Assembly (NCBI GenBank): GCA_021029095.1
Contig: JAJOHG010000082.1
Location: forward strand, 54,484-118,483
Source of the DNA: Phellopilus nigrolimitatus
Lineage: Eukaryota; Basidiomycota; Agaricomycetes; Hymenochaetales; Hymenochaetaceae
Length of the DNA stretch: 64,000 nt
Direction: 5' to 3'
The notes beneath the pieces were generated by a model. That model saw only the letters and a program-made list of their open reading frames with translations, had not been told where the DNA came from and made no database searches. Made by a program: the position numbers and the translations under genes. Positions 30,820-41,788 of this stretch are shown piece by piece; position 1 is the stretch's first letter; each line of letters begins with the position of its first letter.

Positions 30820-31271
30820 TCGGCAACTCTCGGGCCTCGCCTTTCGAATGGTTCAAAGTTTGCGGAAGCTGAAGTCAACACGATATAAATCCGGGGATAC
30901 CTTAAGAGCGCTGCTTTCACGTTCACGTTCACGTTCACCCTCGACCCTTTCCTCCTGTCATGTCAAGTGGTCTCCGCCATTCAGGAAACTTCGACATAAG
31001 AACAACGTAGGAAAGTACAAGATCCCAGGAGGTGAGTGATATCTAGGATCGTCGAGAGCACCATTGAACTGCGCTGAATACTTCCTCTGATGCTTATAGC
31101 CTACGGACATACTTACAGCCTCGCGTAACACTTTACTTGAGACTGTCGTAGCAAAACAGACAGAGGTAGGATCTACCTTGATCGCCGGTGGATTGCACTA
31201 ATCCTTCTTGTGACTTGCTGTACAGAGCGCGCAAATTTTCAGTATAGGCAACTATATCTTTCAAACCCGGC
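30820..31271 (+). other. Shared upstream block of the TPR-CHAT genes, copy D (inverted)
   Basis: No gene. Inverted relative to the other three copies, like its gene. Contains the conserved CAGTATAGGCAACTATATC element just before the 5'-UTR intron. Confidence 0.5.
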
Positions 31272-31333
31272 GTAAGTATATCTCCAGGATACTGAGTACC
31301 ATGATCGATTAACGTTCGTGTTCATCCTCGCAG
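31272..31333 (+). promoter_or_regulatory. Predicted 5'-UTR intron of TPR-CHAT D
   Basis: GTAAGT donor, ATTAAC branch-like site and CTCGCAG acceptor; 62 nt, ending 24 nt before the start codon. Confidence 0.5.
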
Positions 31334-31357
31334 TTGCCGTGAAAGTAATTCGTACGG

Positions 31358-33568
31358 ATGAATATCATTGCCGGCGGTCGTAATATGCTAGATCGTCTTC
31401 CGCCTGGAGACCCTTCTCGTACCAAGCTGGATGACCTTGCAATGGCTCTGTTCATTCGCTTCCGGAAGGCCGGTCGTATGGATGATCTCGAGGTGTCTAT
31501 TTCACTCTATCGCCGCGCGCTAGAACTGCGTCCTCCTGGACACCCTCTTCGTTCCATGTCACTTAGCAACTTTGCAATTGCCCTGAGCACTCGCTTTGCG
31601 CAGACCGGTCGGATGGAGGATCTCGAGGAGTCTATTGCCCTCGATCGCGACGCGCTAAAACTGCATCCTCCTGGACACCCTCTTCGCTCCATATCACTTA
31701 ACAATCTCGCAGTTACCATGCAGACTCGGTTTCAGCAGACCGGCCGGATAGACGATCTCAATGAGTCCATTGTCCTTCATCGCGACGCGCTGGGACTTCG
31801 TCCTCTCGGACACCCTGAACGCTCCATGTCGTTTTACAACCTCGCGAGTGCCGTGCAGACTCGGTTCAAGCAGACCGGTCGGATGGAGGATCTCGAGGTG
31901 TCTCTCCGTTATTATGAAGAAGGCGCTGATCATGTCTTCTCCAATACGCTAACGCGGCTCGGTATAGCAGTGCGTTGGGCAGCTTTAGCGCGATCGCAGA
32001 GTCATACTTCCACCTTAAAAGCTTACCGCCTTGCCCTGTCACTCCTCGAGAGCTCCCTCGTTATAAATCCCACGGTGCAGATGCAGCATAAGATTCTTAG
32101 CGGTAAAAACGGATTTCCAATACTCGCTGCAGATGCGGCTTCGTATGCCATAGAGATCGGTGAAGTGACTCAGGCTGTCGAGATGCTCGAGCAAGGCAGG
32201 GCCCTTATCTGGTCGCAGTTACGCGGTTTCAGAACGCCAATTGAACAGCTTAGGGAAGTCAATAAAGGCTTGGCAGATAGGTTCCTAACCACCAGCCGTG
32301 AACTAGAATCACTTGCCACTTCATCCGAGTCGAAGCCAATTACTTCACAGGATATCGCGACGGGTGCATCGCAGAAACTCGTGGATGAAATGTATTCTCG
32401 TAAGCGGCGTTCTTCATCCGAAATGGAGGACATCCTTTCACGGATTCGCGCGACATCAGGATTTGAAGACTTTCTACGAGCCCGGCGATTTAGCGTTCTT
32501 CAAGAGGCTGCTGTCGAGGGCCCCGTGATTATCATCAACCATAGCGAATATCGTTCTGACGTTCTTATTGTTCTTCACGATCACCCGCCTATCAGCATTG
32601 AACTAGATCCAAAATTCGACGCTGATTGCTTTCTTCTCTTGGAAGATCTTAAAACTGCACTTCAGAAGGTTCAGACGGAGCCGAATGCATGTGATGCGGG
32701 TATCGAAGGTGTGTTGGAGTTCCTGTGGCACCGGGTGGGATCCCGGGTGATCGAGAAGCTGGACGAGCTCGGGATTGAGAAAAATACTCGTATCTGGTGG
32801 TGTCCGACATCTTTTTTATCTGCTCTACCTTTCCATGCGGCAGGCCCGATTCGCGTTGTGAATGGCAGAAAACAGTATCTCTCAGATGATTACATCTCGT
32901 CATACACCCCGACGCTCACAGCCCTGATCAATGCTCGGGAGTCCAAGCCTGGGATTAGGAGACACGACATTGGACGACCACGGCTCCTCGTTGTTGCTCT
33001 GCCTGATGAGAGTATCCCCCTAGTCGAAAAAGAGTATCGTGCCATACTGAAGGATAGAGATTTTGTCAAATGTCTTGTTCGGAAGCAAGCTACTCGCGAG
33101 GCGGTTATCGACAAATTTCGTGACCATGTCTGGGTTCATTTTGCTTGCCATGGTCATCTAAACCGCGAAGAACCCTTCCTCCACGCTTTTCAGCTTTCTG
33201 ACAGAGACCGTCTCACCTTGCTCGACATCATCCAATCCAATCTACCGAACGCTGAATTCGCATTTTTATCCGCCTGTCACAGTGCGGGACAGGTTATTGA
33301 CATGGCATACGGGGAAGTGCTTCATCTTTCTGCAGCCATGCAGTTCTCCGGCTTTCGAAGTGTGATCGGTACGATGTGGGCAATGGCTGACGACGATGGG
33401 CCTTTCCTCGCCAAGGAATTTTACAAGCGTATGTTTACGGAGGAGGATTCACCCGAGTTGGGATTCAAGCGGTCTGCGAGGGCTCTTCGTGAAACGATCC
33501 AGCGCTTGCGAATGAGGAGGGGCATGACGGTTTCTCGATGGATCAATTTTATCCATATCGGAGCATGA
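31358..33568 (+). CDS. TPR-CHAT protein D (caspase-like protease, 3-repeat arm)
   Basis: Open frame of 736 codons: cap with RLPPGDPSR, three 45-residue TPR-like repeats and a degenerate fourth (about residues 37-190), linker, CHAT domain with intact dyad H598 (ACHG) and C640 (LSAC). It is the only plus-strand copy. Its start faces gasdermin-like gene 2 (divergent, 2.2 kb), and its stop faces gene 3 (convergent, 2.6 kb), the tightest protease-gasdermin arrangement in the window. Beyond the repeat region, identity with A, B and C is very high, so sequence exchange between copies is likely. Confidence 0.87.
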   Translation: MNIIAGGRNMLDRLPPGDPSRTKLDDLAMALFIRFRKAGRMDDLEVSISLYRRALELRPPGHPLRSMSLSNFAIALSTRFAQTGRMEDLEESIALDRDALKLHPPGHPLRSISLNNLAVTMQTRFQQTGRIDDLNESIVLHRDALGLRPLGHPERSMSFYNLASAVQTRFKQTGRMEDLEVSLRYYEEGADHVFSNTLTRLGIAVRWAALARSQSHTSTLKAYRLALSLLESSLVINPTVQMQHKILSGKNGFPILAADAASYAIEIGEVTQAVEMLEQGRALIWSQLRGFRTPIEQLREVNKGLADRFLTTSRELESLATSSESKPITSQDIATGASQKLVDEMYSRKRRSSSEMEDILSRIRATSGFEDFLRARRFSVLQEAAVEGPVIIINHSEYRSDVLIVLHDHPPISIELDPKFDADCFLLLEDLKTALQKVQTEPNACDAGIEGVLEFLWHRVGSRVIEKLDELGIEKNTRIWWCPTSFLSALPFHAAGPIRVVNGRKQYLSDDYISSYTPTLTALINARESKPGIRRHDIGRPRLLVVALPDESIPLVEKEYRAILKDRDFVKCLVRKQATREAVIDKFRDHVWVHFACHGHLNREEPFLHAFQLSDRDRLTLLDIIQSNLPNAEFAFLSACHSAGQVIDMAYGEVLHLSAAMQFSGFRSVIGTMWAMADDDGPFLAKEFYKRMFTEEDSPELGFKRSARALRETIQRLRMRRGMTVSRWINFIHIGA

Positions 33569-34030
33569 TGTGAAAGATAACAGTTGAGTTTCCGACGTTT
33601 TTCGAATACGGATGTTCTGACAAGTTTTCCATACAGCTGCATGTGGTTGTCTCCTTTTATTTTGCTGTGCTTGCAAGTACTCTAGTTCTCTGTACAGTTT
33701 TCAACATGTATATTCTACTCATCTGCAGTTCAGACTGCACCGAGATTCGATCGGTTACTATAATATTCATTGCTCTTGTAATTGATTTTTTTTCATAATT
33801 ATGTACCTAGTGCCACTGTTGACATTTTGAAAGGTCGCTCGAGTACATAAATATCTTATCGTCGGCTTTGCGTACGACTTGACGAAGCGAAACGCGAGCC
33901 AGAAGATTCAATTATAAAGTAGTACTGCAGATGAACGATACTAAGTAAAAATACAGAAGCAATGTAATAGCCAGAACACTCACATCTTTCTCTATCCTGG
34001 TCGTGACCGTCTGAGGTGATCATTTAAACC
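33569..34030 (+). other. 3' flank of TPR-CHAT D
   Basis: No gene; inverted match to 9972-10373 and 21800-22286. Confidence 0.5.
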
Positions 34031-35600
34031 AAAGAAGTATTTGAGCGAAAGGTGGTTTGTGCCGAGCGCCTGCTATCCTCTGTGCAAGGCTTGCCTACTG
34101 GCACGTCTCTTGACCGCGAAGACGAGAAAACAAACGAAGGAGAAAGGGAGAAAGACAGTGAATCAGAGTCCAAGTATACAAGGTTTTCTCTCGTTTTTCT
34201 TCGCCGACCCCTTGCGTAATGCACCGAAGTCGAGCGGCACGATCACGTATCCGCCGACGCGCATTTGCGCATTTCTCTCGACGGCGACGCATGCGCCTGC
34301 GGCATATCCTAATTACCTGGTTGTCGTCTCTCCCAACAGCCCGCATTTCCAACGCAAACAAAGGGAAGATGCTCTCAGGCTCCATCCTCTGGAACTAGAA
34401 TGCGCACCCTGCACCGCCGCCACCGTCCACGTCCTTGCGCTACCGAGCCGCAGGTGCCTTCTCGATGTTCTAGCCCAGCTCCGGACACGCGCACGGGCAT
34501 GGCTCTGGGCACCTTAGGCAGGGCAGCTTTTAAGGCATGTTTTTCTACGCGGTCCCGGTCCCGCTGCCGCCCTCCGTCGCGAGGTTCTCGATGTCTGCCA
34601 CGAGGATCGTTCCCGCGAAGCACAGCCACAAGAGCCGGAGGAGACACTCAACGACGAGTACGAATGGGAGTTTGAGGAGAAGAGATGCAGAGTCGGCGGG
34701 TGGGAGATGGAGGTTGACTCGTTAAGTTCGCTTTTCTTTTATTTGTGAAGTCTTCAATACTTATACTGACTAGCGCTTTGTACTCCCAGCCGCCGTTCTC
34801 CCCGCCTGAACATGTACATGCACATGCTGCCAACCCATATCCACGAATCCCACCTTCTTTCCGCGCACTCTTCCGCGCTTTCCGCCGCTTCGGTCCCTCG
34901 CGTCATTTAGGACGTACGTCCCGCACCCAGCTTCCTGGACCATGATACTGCGCCGCACCCGCACCCTGGCAGTCGGTCAGCGTATGTTCCGGCGATAGAC
35001 CTCTGCGAGCGTAAAACCTTTGGTACAAGCGGGCTCGTATCTGTTTCTGCACCACCCGGTGCGGATGGAGTGAAGTACGGCAGCAGGTTCGATGCGAAAT
35101 AAGAGGATAACACACGCACACGCATGATATATGACGACGCAGGTCGGAATTATATCAGCGTAGACGCACGGGAGCTTGTAAGAGACACGAAGGAATGCGA
35201 GCGCCGTGGGTGTCCCGACGCGTTAACACCACCGAGAACAAAACATATACTGACGCAACATGCATTACAGACAGCCCGCGACCGCGCCCCAAACTGCAGC
35301 GCTCCCTGGCGGCGGCTTCCCGCGAGGTTGATGGCTGAGTACGTAACTACAATTCATGCTTGGTGCAAGTATTTTCGCACGATACAACCCTCACGTCTAA
35401 TCTACATTCGTCTCTTTTTTTTCCACTTACCGTAGTACTTTCCCTTTGTCTTTCCTCCCGCTGAATCTATGACATTTGCCAATGTTTACATGTGTTATTT
35501 CTTGAAGCTGTAGCTGCAAACCGAACGCAAGCTACTCATACGACAAGGGCCAGTACGGCGGGTGTCGGTCGACATTACCATACATAAACCACAACAGTGC
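34030..35600 (+). pseudogene. Unidentified relic family U, copy 3 (inverted)
   Basis: Inverted relative to copies 1 and 2. The peptide with core LNDEYE.EFEEK and RVGGWEMEVD is readable on the plus strand at about 34650-34720, again flanked by stops and frame changes. The block ends with the segment that resembles 7200-7450 and 39000-39130. Confidence 0.4.
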
Positions 35601-36140
35601 TCCGCCTTGAACCGTGAGACGTCGATGTCAGAACATACGTCGGCCCACAATACGGGCGGCGCAGCATGCGCGGTTCGTACAGGTCATACGCTAAGCGTAG
35701 TTGTGAGCGCGGAAAAAATGTGGGAACCGTAGATATAGTGTATGGCTAGCAGGGAGCGCGACCGCTGTGATTACATAACCCCGAAAGGAGAGATTATACA
35801 CTCGTAGCGGGAGTCATCAGCGAAAGCACAGAAGACGGAGAGAATGAGTCCTGTGCTGTACATATACTGCCCATATAGCAACTAAAGGGCTTTTGTACAT
35901 ATTAGCAAACCCGTTCCTACGCTTACGAGTATTGATAACACCCTTCTGCATGTCAAAAGTTCCTCTTCGGATAGTGGGCCTCTCATCAGGCGTCATGGGG
36001 TACTCTGCAAGTGAAGTGATTGGAAGATATATCTTCTAGTTCATGTACACAAGGTTAAATTCGCTTAAAAGCAGTTTTCGGCATACGCATCCAGCTTCGA
36101 GTTTGGAAAGAAACCAATCGTCAGACAAGCTTTATCGCTT
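35600..36140. other. No recognisable gene
   Basis: Spacer between relic U and the 3' end of gasdermin-like gene 3. Unlike genes 1 and 2, the distal 3' flank here is not the shared KDERxRLQGRS block. Confidence 0.35.
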
Positions 36141-37239
36141 TTAATCAGAGTCCGAATCATCCTAAGTTCAAGCGCCATCAATAAATTATAATTCAATAGT
36201 GCTACGAGACTCACCATGTACTCGATAACCTCTTCCTCTCCATCGTCATCCAGGAAGCCCCACGGAGCTTCCACGTTTGCCCAGCTGATCGTCGCAGTGT
36301 TATCCAGATGTGCTCGCGAACCAAGAATAAATACTTACAAATCACCCCTGGGAGCATTTTCGTCAAAACTTTCGCGTCGTATTTTACGCTTTGTGATTTT
36401 CCTAATGGAATACAGAGGGACGAAAACCGCCTCGTCGTTATATCCCTTCTGCAATAGGCCAGCAATGCCGTCGTCCACCCATTTTACACCTTTTCCTGCC
36501 CCTGGTGAGACCCCCGGAGCAACAATGCTAGGAACGTCCGCTGCTAAAGCCAGACTGACCGTTTCGTTGGCTGTAGTATCATCAGTGTCAGATCGGTGGA
36601 TCCCAAACTCAGGATTAAATACTTGCTCTTGTTGGAAAGATACAGCGCATATGCGGGGCATTTATACACACGTGTTACGAGTGTCTTGTCTCTCAACAAC
36701 CCGTCGGCAAGGGATTTATCGAGAAACTCGTCCGGAACTCTTGTGATGCTAGGCATGTGCATGATGAGTAGAGCTCCACGAGAATGATTGAATTTCCATT
36801 GGCCCTTGAGACACGCGTTTGCGAAACCAGTGACATTGCTGCAAATCCAATTAACTGCAAGTATCATGGAGCTGGCATTGAATACTCACAAATTGACGTC
36901 AGCTTCAAGATCGTGTTGTTTTGCCGTCGATGAATTTATGATATATTTGTCGAGAGCAACTTCGGATACCACCTGGAATTGCGCCGCGAGATCGGCGATA
37001 GATTTGTCGCTGCTGGTATAGATATTGCCTTCTTTGACAAACTGGCCAGACGTGGTGTCGATTTCACCATAGTCCCCTGCCTGCAACCCACGTCCATGTG
37101 AGAGAATGCCATAAAACCTAGATCGGGTGAAGCTGACCGTGATCTGAATCGACGGATCCCAGTTTGCCCACCAGGACGAGGATCGTCTGATCAAATCTAT
37201 AAACTTGCGCGAGGCCTCTTTCTTGGACCAGAAGAGCAT
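36141..37239 (-). CDS. Gasdermin-like pore-forming protein 3 (275 aa, 6 exons)
   Basis: Exons (high to low): 37239-37138, 37080-36890, 36838-36627, 36570-36339, 36284-36215, 36161-36141. Exon lengths equal those of genes 1 and 2. Key motifs: KKEASRKFIDLI, WANWDPSIQIT, AGDYGEIDT, GNIYTSSDKS, RGALLIMHMPSI, CPAYALYLSNK, the basic run RKITKRKIRR, GFLDDDGEEE and terminal DDSDSD. Intron 3 begins GC (GCAAGT), as in gene 1. An in-frame ATG 24 nt further upstream (37263) exists, but paralogy favours 37239. It is convergent with TPR-CHAT D. Family call as for genes 1 and 2. Confidence 0.7.
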
Positions 37240-37280
37240 GCTGAGTGAGTTGATGGAAAGCAAGCGTTGTCGTTCGAATG

Positions 37281-37292
37281 CGTATATAAGTG
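37281..37292 (-). promoter_or_regulatory. TATA-like element of gasdermin-like gene 3
   Basis: Minus strand CACTTATATACG about 44 nt before the start; matches the element of genes 1 and 2 in place. Confidence 0.45.
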
Positions 37293-37339
37293 ATTGTTAA
37301 ATAGTGTTCAGTTGGATCACCTGCTATTGCTATCGGTCT

Positions 37340-38210
37340 TATCAGACGCCGAATCAACAAATATGAATCGAACCCGTGTACGAGCACGAACCTTATACAA
37401 CGCGTCATATAGGTATTTGGAAGCCACATCCGGTACAGCACGACTTTCATTCGGTCGTAGACGTCGTAGACGCCGTTACGGTACATACGTACATCACATT
37501 GGCACACCATGCGAAGTACACGAGAAACGTCCTAAGAGCAAGGTGCTAAGAAGGTCCGTATCGCATCGCTTCCTGATTCCTGTGCTGTCGTCAAGCGTGA
37601 TTAAAAGACGAAGACGTCTTCTATCGATGCGAAAGCCATTGCCTCCAGGGGCCTTCATCGGGGAAAGCAGCAGAGCGCGGACGTAGAGTGAGGACGAGGA
37701 CGGCTGCGCCGGCACGACCTTGGACTAGTAAAAATGCTAGTTCCAGAGAATGCGGCGCCAATGGCGTGCTACGGAAGGAACGCGAATAGGCTGAGAGCAT
37801 CTCCCCTTCGTCCGCATTTCAAATGCGGGCTCTTGGGAAAAAGGCGACAGCTAGGTAATTGGGGTATGCCGCAGGCGCATGTGACGCCGTGAAGAAGAGA
37901 CGTGCAAATGCGGTACACACGTCGGCGGAAAGGAGGAAACATGCGTGCTCGTACCACTGGACCTCGGTGCACTGCGCGCAAACGGGTAAACGGACTGCAG
38001 TGAGGCGGCGAGGTCTGCGTAAGAATTGTTCGGCATTCGGCAAGTGAAGAAAAACCGGAGAAATCATGCTTTTAGCGCTCAGGTGTGCCTCGCGTCGAGC
38101 ACGGCCTTCACAGCATCGAGAATACCAGAAATGTAAACTCTGTTGCTCTACCGAACATCAACATCCTTGGGACTACGACTGGTGTCAGCACGAAATCACC
38201 ATGGAGAAAG
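37340..38210. other. Shared upstream block of the gasdermin-like genes, copy 3
   Basis: Matches 20200-20680 and 29345-30090. The distal half (about 37690-38060) is a piece of relic family U (ACTCGGTGCACTGCGCGC-type sequence shared with 21550). No intact frame. Confidence 0.45.
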
Positions 38211-38399
38211 AGAGAACCAATGCGTACCATATCACCAAAAGCAAATCCTGGTTGTAGAATCGAAGACGCGGTGTTGAATAGTCAAGGCGGCCCTAGCGTG
38301 TCTGTCTTCGAATCGGAAGTTTTGGCCATTTCGAATCCCTCGATGACACGCAAGCGCATCCACCTATTGACGCTTCTTCATGTACGACAATGATAACCG

Positions 38400-39120
38400 A
38401 TTCCATGTCTTCATTCCACTCCTTTCTGAAGCGGCCAGGATCATCGTACCAAAGACAAGAAACAAATACACTAAGAGCTCACCACCGGATGCTCTCTTAT
38501 GAACTTTGACATCAAGTCCTCGCACTCCTGGTCATCGACAACGATGCTCGACACCACGCGAACGCAGATATTCGTCCCCACCCAAGAAATTGACGTTCTC
38601 GCTTATGACGACCCGATGATAGCACCAGTGCACATATCGCACAACCTGAGAGTGGGCAGGCTGTCGGCATCTTACCTGAGAGTAGCGTACCACGCGTATG
38701 AAAGTTTGTTAGCCGTCCGGTCATAACGAAAGAACATATTACTCACAACTGCGGACGTATATTTTCAGCCTGCCCGCTTGTTTGAGCGCCGCCATCTCGC
38801 CATGCAGGACAGCTGAGTCCTTCGGGATGCACTGGTTGAGTGAGGCGCCAATAACCTCAGCTCACCATCCACGTCGACGAGCCGATCGGGATGCCGCAAT
38901 CACTAAAGCTCTTTATGTTGCCTGTTCGACTGCAATCTCGCTAGCGAGTACATCGTCAAACCTCCAGTCGCGATTCGTGTTAGTTGTGATTTATGGCGCA
39001 ATCGGCCGTCGGCCGCCGATACTGGTCCTTAGCCTCGCTTCGATTTCCAAAGTACAGCAGACGTATTTCGAAAAACAACATATTGATAAAATGTCAAAGA
39101 TTCAGCAGGAGGAAGGCAGA
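38400..39120 (-). pseudogene. FCY1: Cytosine deaminase relic (FCY1-like), copy E
   Basis: Minus-strand pieces in order: SLNQCIPKDSAVLHGEMAAL at about 38845-38790 (HGE retained), a CAICAL remnant of the zinc motif near 38640, ENVNFLGG near 38595, and a weak C-terminus. Frames change between pieces. It lies at the right edge of the duplicated block. Confidence 0.65.
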
Positions 39121-39129
39121 GATAGGCTA

Positions 39130-39777
39130 GTTACATAAATACGAGTATTGTATTCGTGCGAATATACAGGTGGTCTCCGGCCCTCCTAAATAAGGAAGGC
39201 AGTTCCCGTCCGCCTTTACGAAATCCTTATTTGAGAAATATACTTCATTTGCTCTGAGTTCTGTCGTTATATACCCAGGCAGAGTTCCAGATCGTTGTAA
39301 CGATGGTTTGAAAAGGTTCAGGAAATGGAGATCTTTAAATCGTGAATCGCCATTTAGCTGCGTTTTTTACTCGGACCTCCACATATATCCTGTTCTCCTA
39401 GGATTACTGTAAGTAGCTTATGATTTTGTGGCCTACAGTTAATTTGATTTTTTCGACAACATGCTACCTTGTGATCGCAATACCTCACAGCACACGCGCG
39501 CGCAAGTAGTATCTAAGGCGCGTACAAGATCAACATCCGAGTCCATCCACATCTATTGCAATGAACCAGCTCTTCAAAAAACTCGAAGGAGAAGGAGATC
39601 TACACAAATATACTACAGGTACACAGTAAGCTTAGTGACTGGAATCGAGCCAGGGTACTACCTCCCTCCTTTAATCCTAGAACGAGAAATAGTTGGACAT
39701 ACATGAGAAGAGTGAAATGAAAAGAGTCGTCTAAGTATTCTATGAATTTTTATAATTGCAGGCACCGGTGAAATTAC
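39130..39777. other. No recognisable gene
   Basis: Spacer at the boundary between the duplicated block and ordinary chromosome; short frames only. Confidence 0.4.
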
Positions 39778-41788
39778 TCAGAAAAGGAGCGCAAGCGAAT
39801 AGGCGGAGAGGATCGTCATAGTCACGAACATGAGAGCGTACTGCGGGATGAGAAACGCGGACAGCGTCTCCGCGCTTCCCGTACCGGAGTATACCTGCGT
39901 GAGGAAGACCTGAAAAACAAAACGATTAGCTCGAGCTTGCTCGGATTAATTATTACAAAATGCTTACTTGTGTCGTTGCAGTCGGAATGCAGGATATAAA
40001 CCTGAAAGAGGCGCGTGGGTGGTCAGCGTCAGCAGTCGAAAAACGCCGGTGAGACACGCACATGCAGACGAAGCGCAGGACTTTCTGGTCTTCCCCGATT
40101 ACTCCGCCGTGCACGAGCCCCTGCGTGATCAGGACGCCCAGTACGGGCATGATGATCATTTTCCCAATCGCGAGCCACGTGATCGCGCCAATCGGCAGGT
40201 CCTTCCACTGGTCGCGCGGCACGTTCAGGCGCGCGAGCGCGGAGCCGAGGCAGGTCAGGCCGAGCGGCACGCTCGCCGCGCCGATGAAGTTCGCCGTGTC
40301 CAGGATGAACGCCAGCGGGGGCTGCCCGTCCGGCGCGTTCGGGATCGGCGAGTGCGGCACGGGCGTGAAGAGCGCCTTGAGCGGCGTGATCAGCGCGATG
40401 GGGAACGCGACGAAGATCGCGATCGCCTGCGGCGTGAGCAGCGACGCGAGTGCCGTGCGTGCGTGCGCGAACATGCGGTGCTGCAGCGCGCGCGAGCGCG
40501 GCGGGACGGTCGTCGACGGCCCGACGCTCGCGGGGTGCGCAGGCCCCGGGGAATTGGGTGTCTCGTCGCCGTCGAATCGCGTGACGGAGGCCACCGGCGA
40601 GGTGATGCATGAGGGGACGTGCTCGGTGTGCGCAGGCGAGCAGACGCGCGAGGCGAAGGGCTCGGTGGGGACTGCGGTCGCGGCGTCGTCCGTGTGCGCG
40701 TAGAAGGAGACGTGCTTTGAGGGCCCCGGGCGCACATGGCGCTGGGAGAGGTGTGAGGGCTTTTCTTGCGCATCCGTCGCTTCTCCAACTGTCGTCTCCG
40801 TGAACTCTGTTTTCTTCGGTTCGTTTTCGATATCCCTCTGAGAAGATTTTTCGTCGCTGGCTGAACGCTTGAGAGGGTTCGGCACTACGTGTCGAATGAG
40901 GGTGGCGCCCTTTGTCCAGTTCCGAAACGATTCCTTGGTTTTGGCGATCATAGACATCCGAAGCTCAGAATCGTCAACCTCTGGACCAACAAAATCCAAT
41001 GCGATCAAGCGGTGACCGCCCATGGGAAAGAGGGAAACCTAGCAATGTTCCATTCAATGAAGGGGAGAGGAGAGGGGAATAGTTTCTCAGCCGTATCAAT
41101 CGTGCTCACAAAAAATACAAGAATGAAGGCAGCAACATAAGCAACAGATAATGTCTGGTCAGTAGAGGGATTAAAGGGCGCAGCACCGGTGATGCTCATA
41201 ATAACGGCCGTTGCTGAAGAAAAAGTCAGCTCTTCGGAGAAATAACCCATCTGCGTAAATGTTGCTTACGGACATCGCCGACGTTACCCCATCCTCCTGC
41301 CACGAGAATACCGTAGCGGAAGCGATGGGGTACCCAGAAAAACTGTTTAATTATCCATGCCAAGAGTATACCTAGTAGCTCGTACGTGACACCCACGAGA
41401 ACAAGGGGGCCTGAGTACACTCGATTAACAAAAAGCGTGACTCGACAAGTCAGAACACTAACCGAGAGCACTGATGTTTTCCGATGTGAAAGCGGGAACA
41501 ATTTTGGAGAACATTAGGGATGGGTATGTTATGTTCTGAACCTCGGGCATAAGCCGAAACGCAGCGCCATCCTGAAGGTCTGAACATACCAGCATGATTT
41601 GTCCGGCGCCTCTGGCTGCAACGAGTGGGAAGATGTCCGCCTTGGTAATTATGAAACCACCAGCTGTGCATATCACGCTGAAAGTAATCTCGATCGGACA
41701 TATACATTTGCGCTGTAGAACATTCGTTGACTCACAGCCGCAGTAATGGGCGAATAGAAACCCAGATCAAAGCGCCCACAGACAACAT
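39778..41788 (-). CDS. Auxin-efflux-carrier family membrane transporter
   Basis: Eight exons (high to low): 41788-41736, 41677-41590, 41535-41463, 41410-41270, 41213-41110, 41038-40062, 40001-39968, 39909-39778; 533 residues, frame checked. The N-terminus LIWVSIRPLLRL is followed by AGGFIITKADIFP, SLMFSKIVPAF, ILVAGGWGNVGDVPTAVIMS and AYVAAFILVFF. A long hydrophilic central loop (about residues 165-330, Ser/Pro/Thr-rich) comes next, then C-terminal membrane helices with LGSALARLN and LTQVYSGTGSAETLSAF. This five-plus-five helix layout with a long loop is that of fungal AEC-family (PF03547) transporters, usually placed in the ER or plasma membrane. Substrate unknown. The central exon is GC-rich, unlike the flanking duplicated block. 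Confidence 0.9.

Noticed and set aside
40029..40788. Several long GC-rich frames on both strands near 40-40.8 kb
   Set aside because: Shadows of the large exon of the auxin-efflux-carrier gene, which explains the region with eight in-frame exons.
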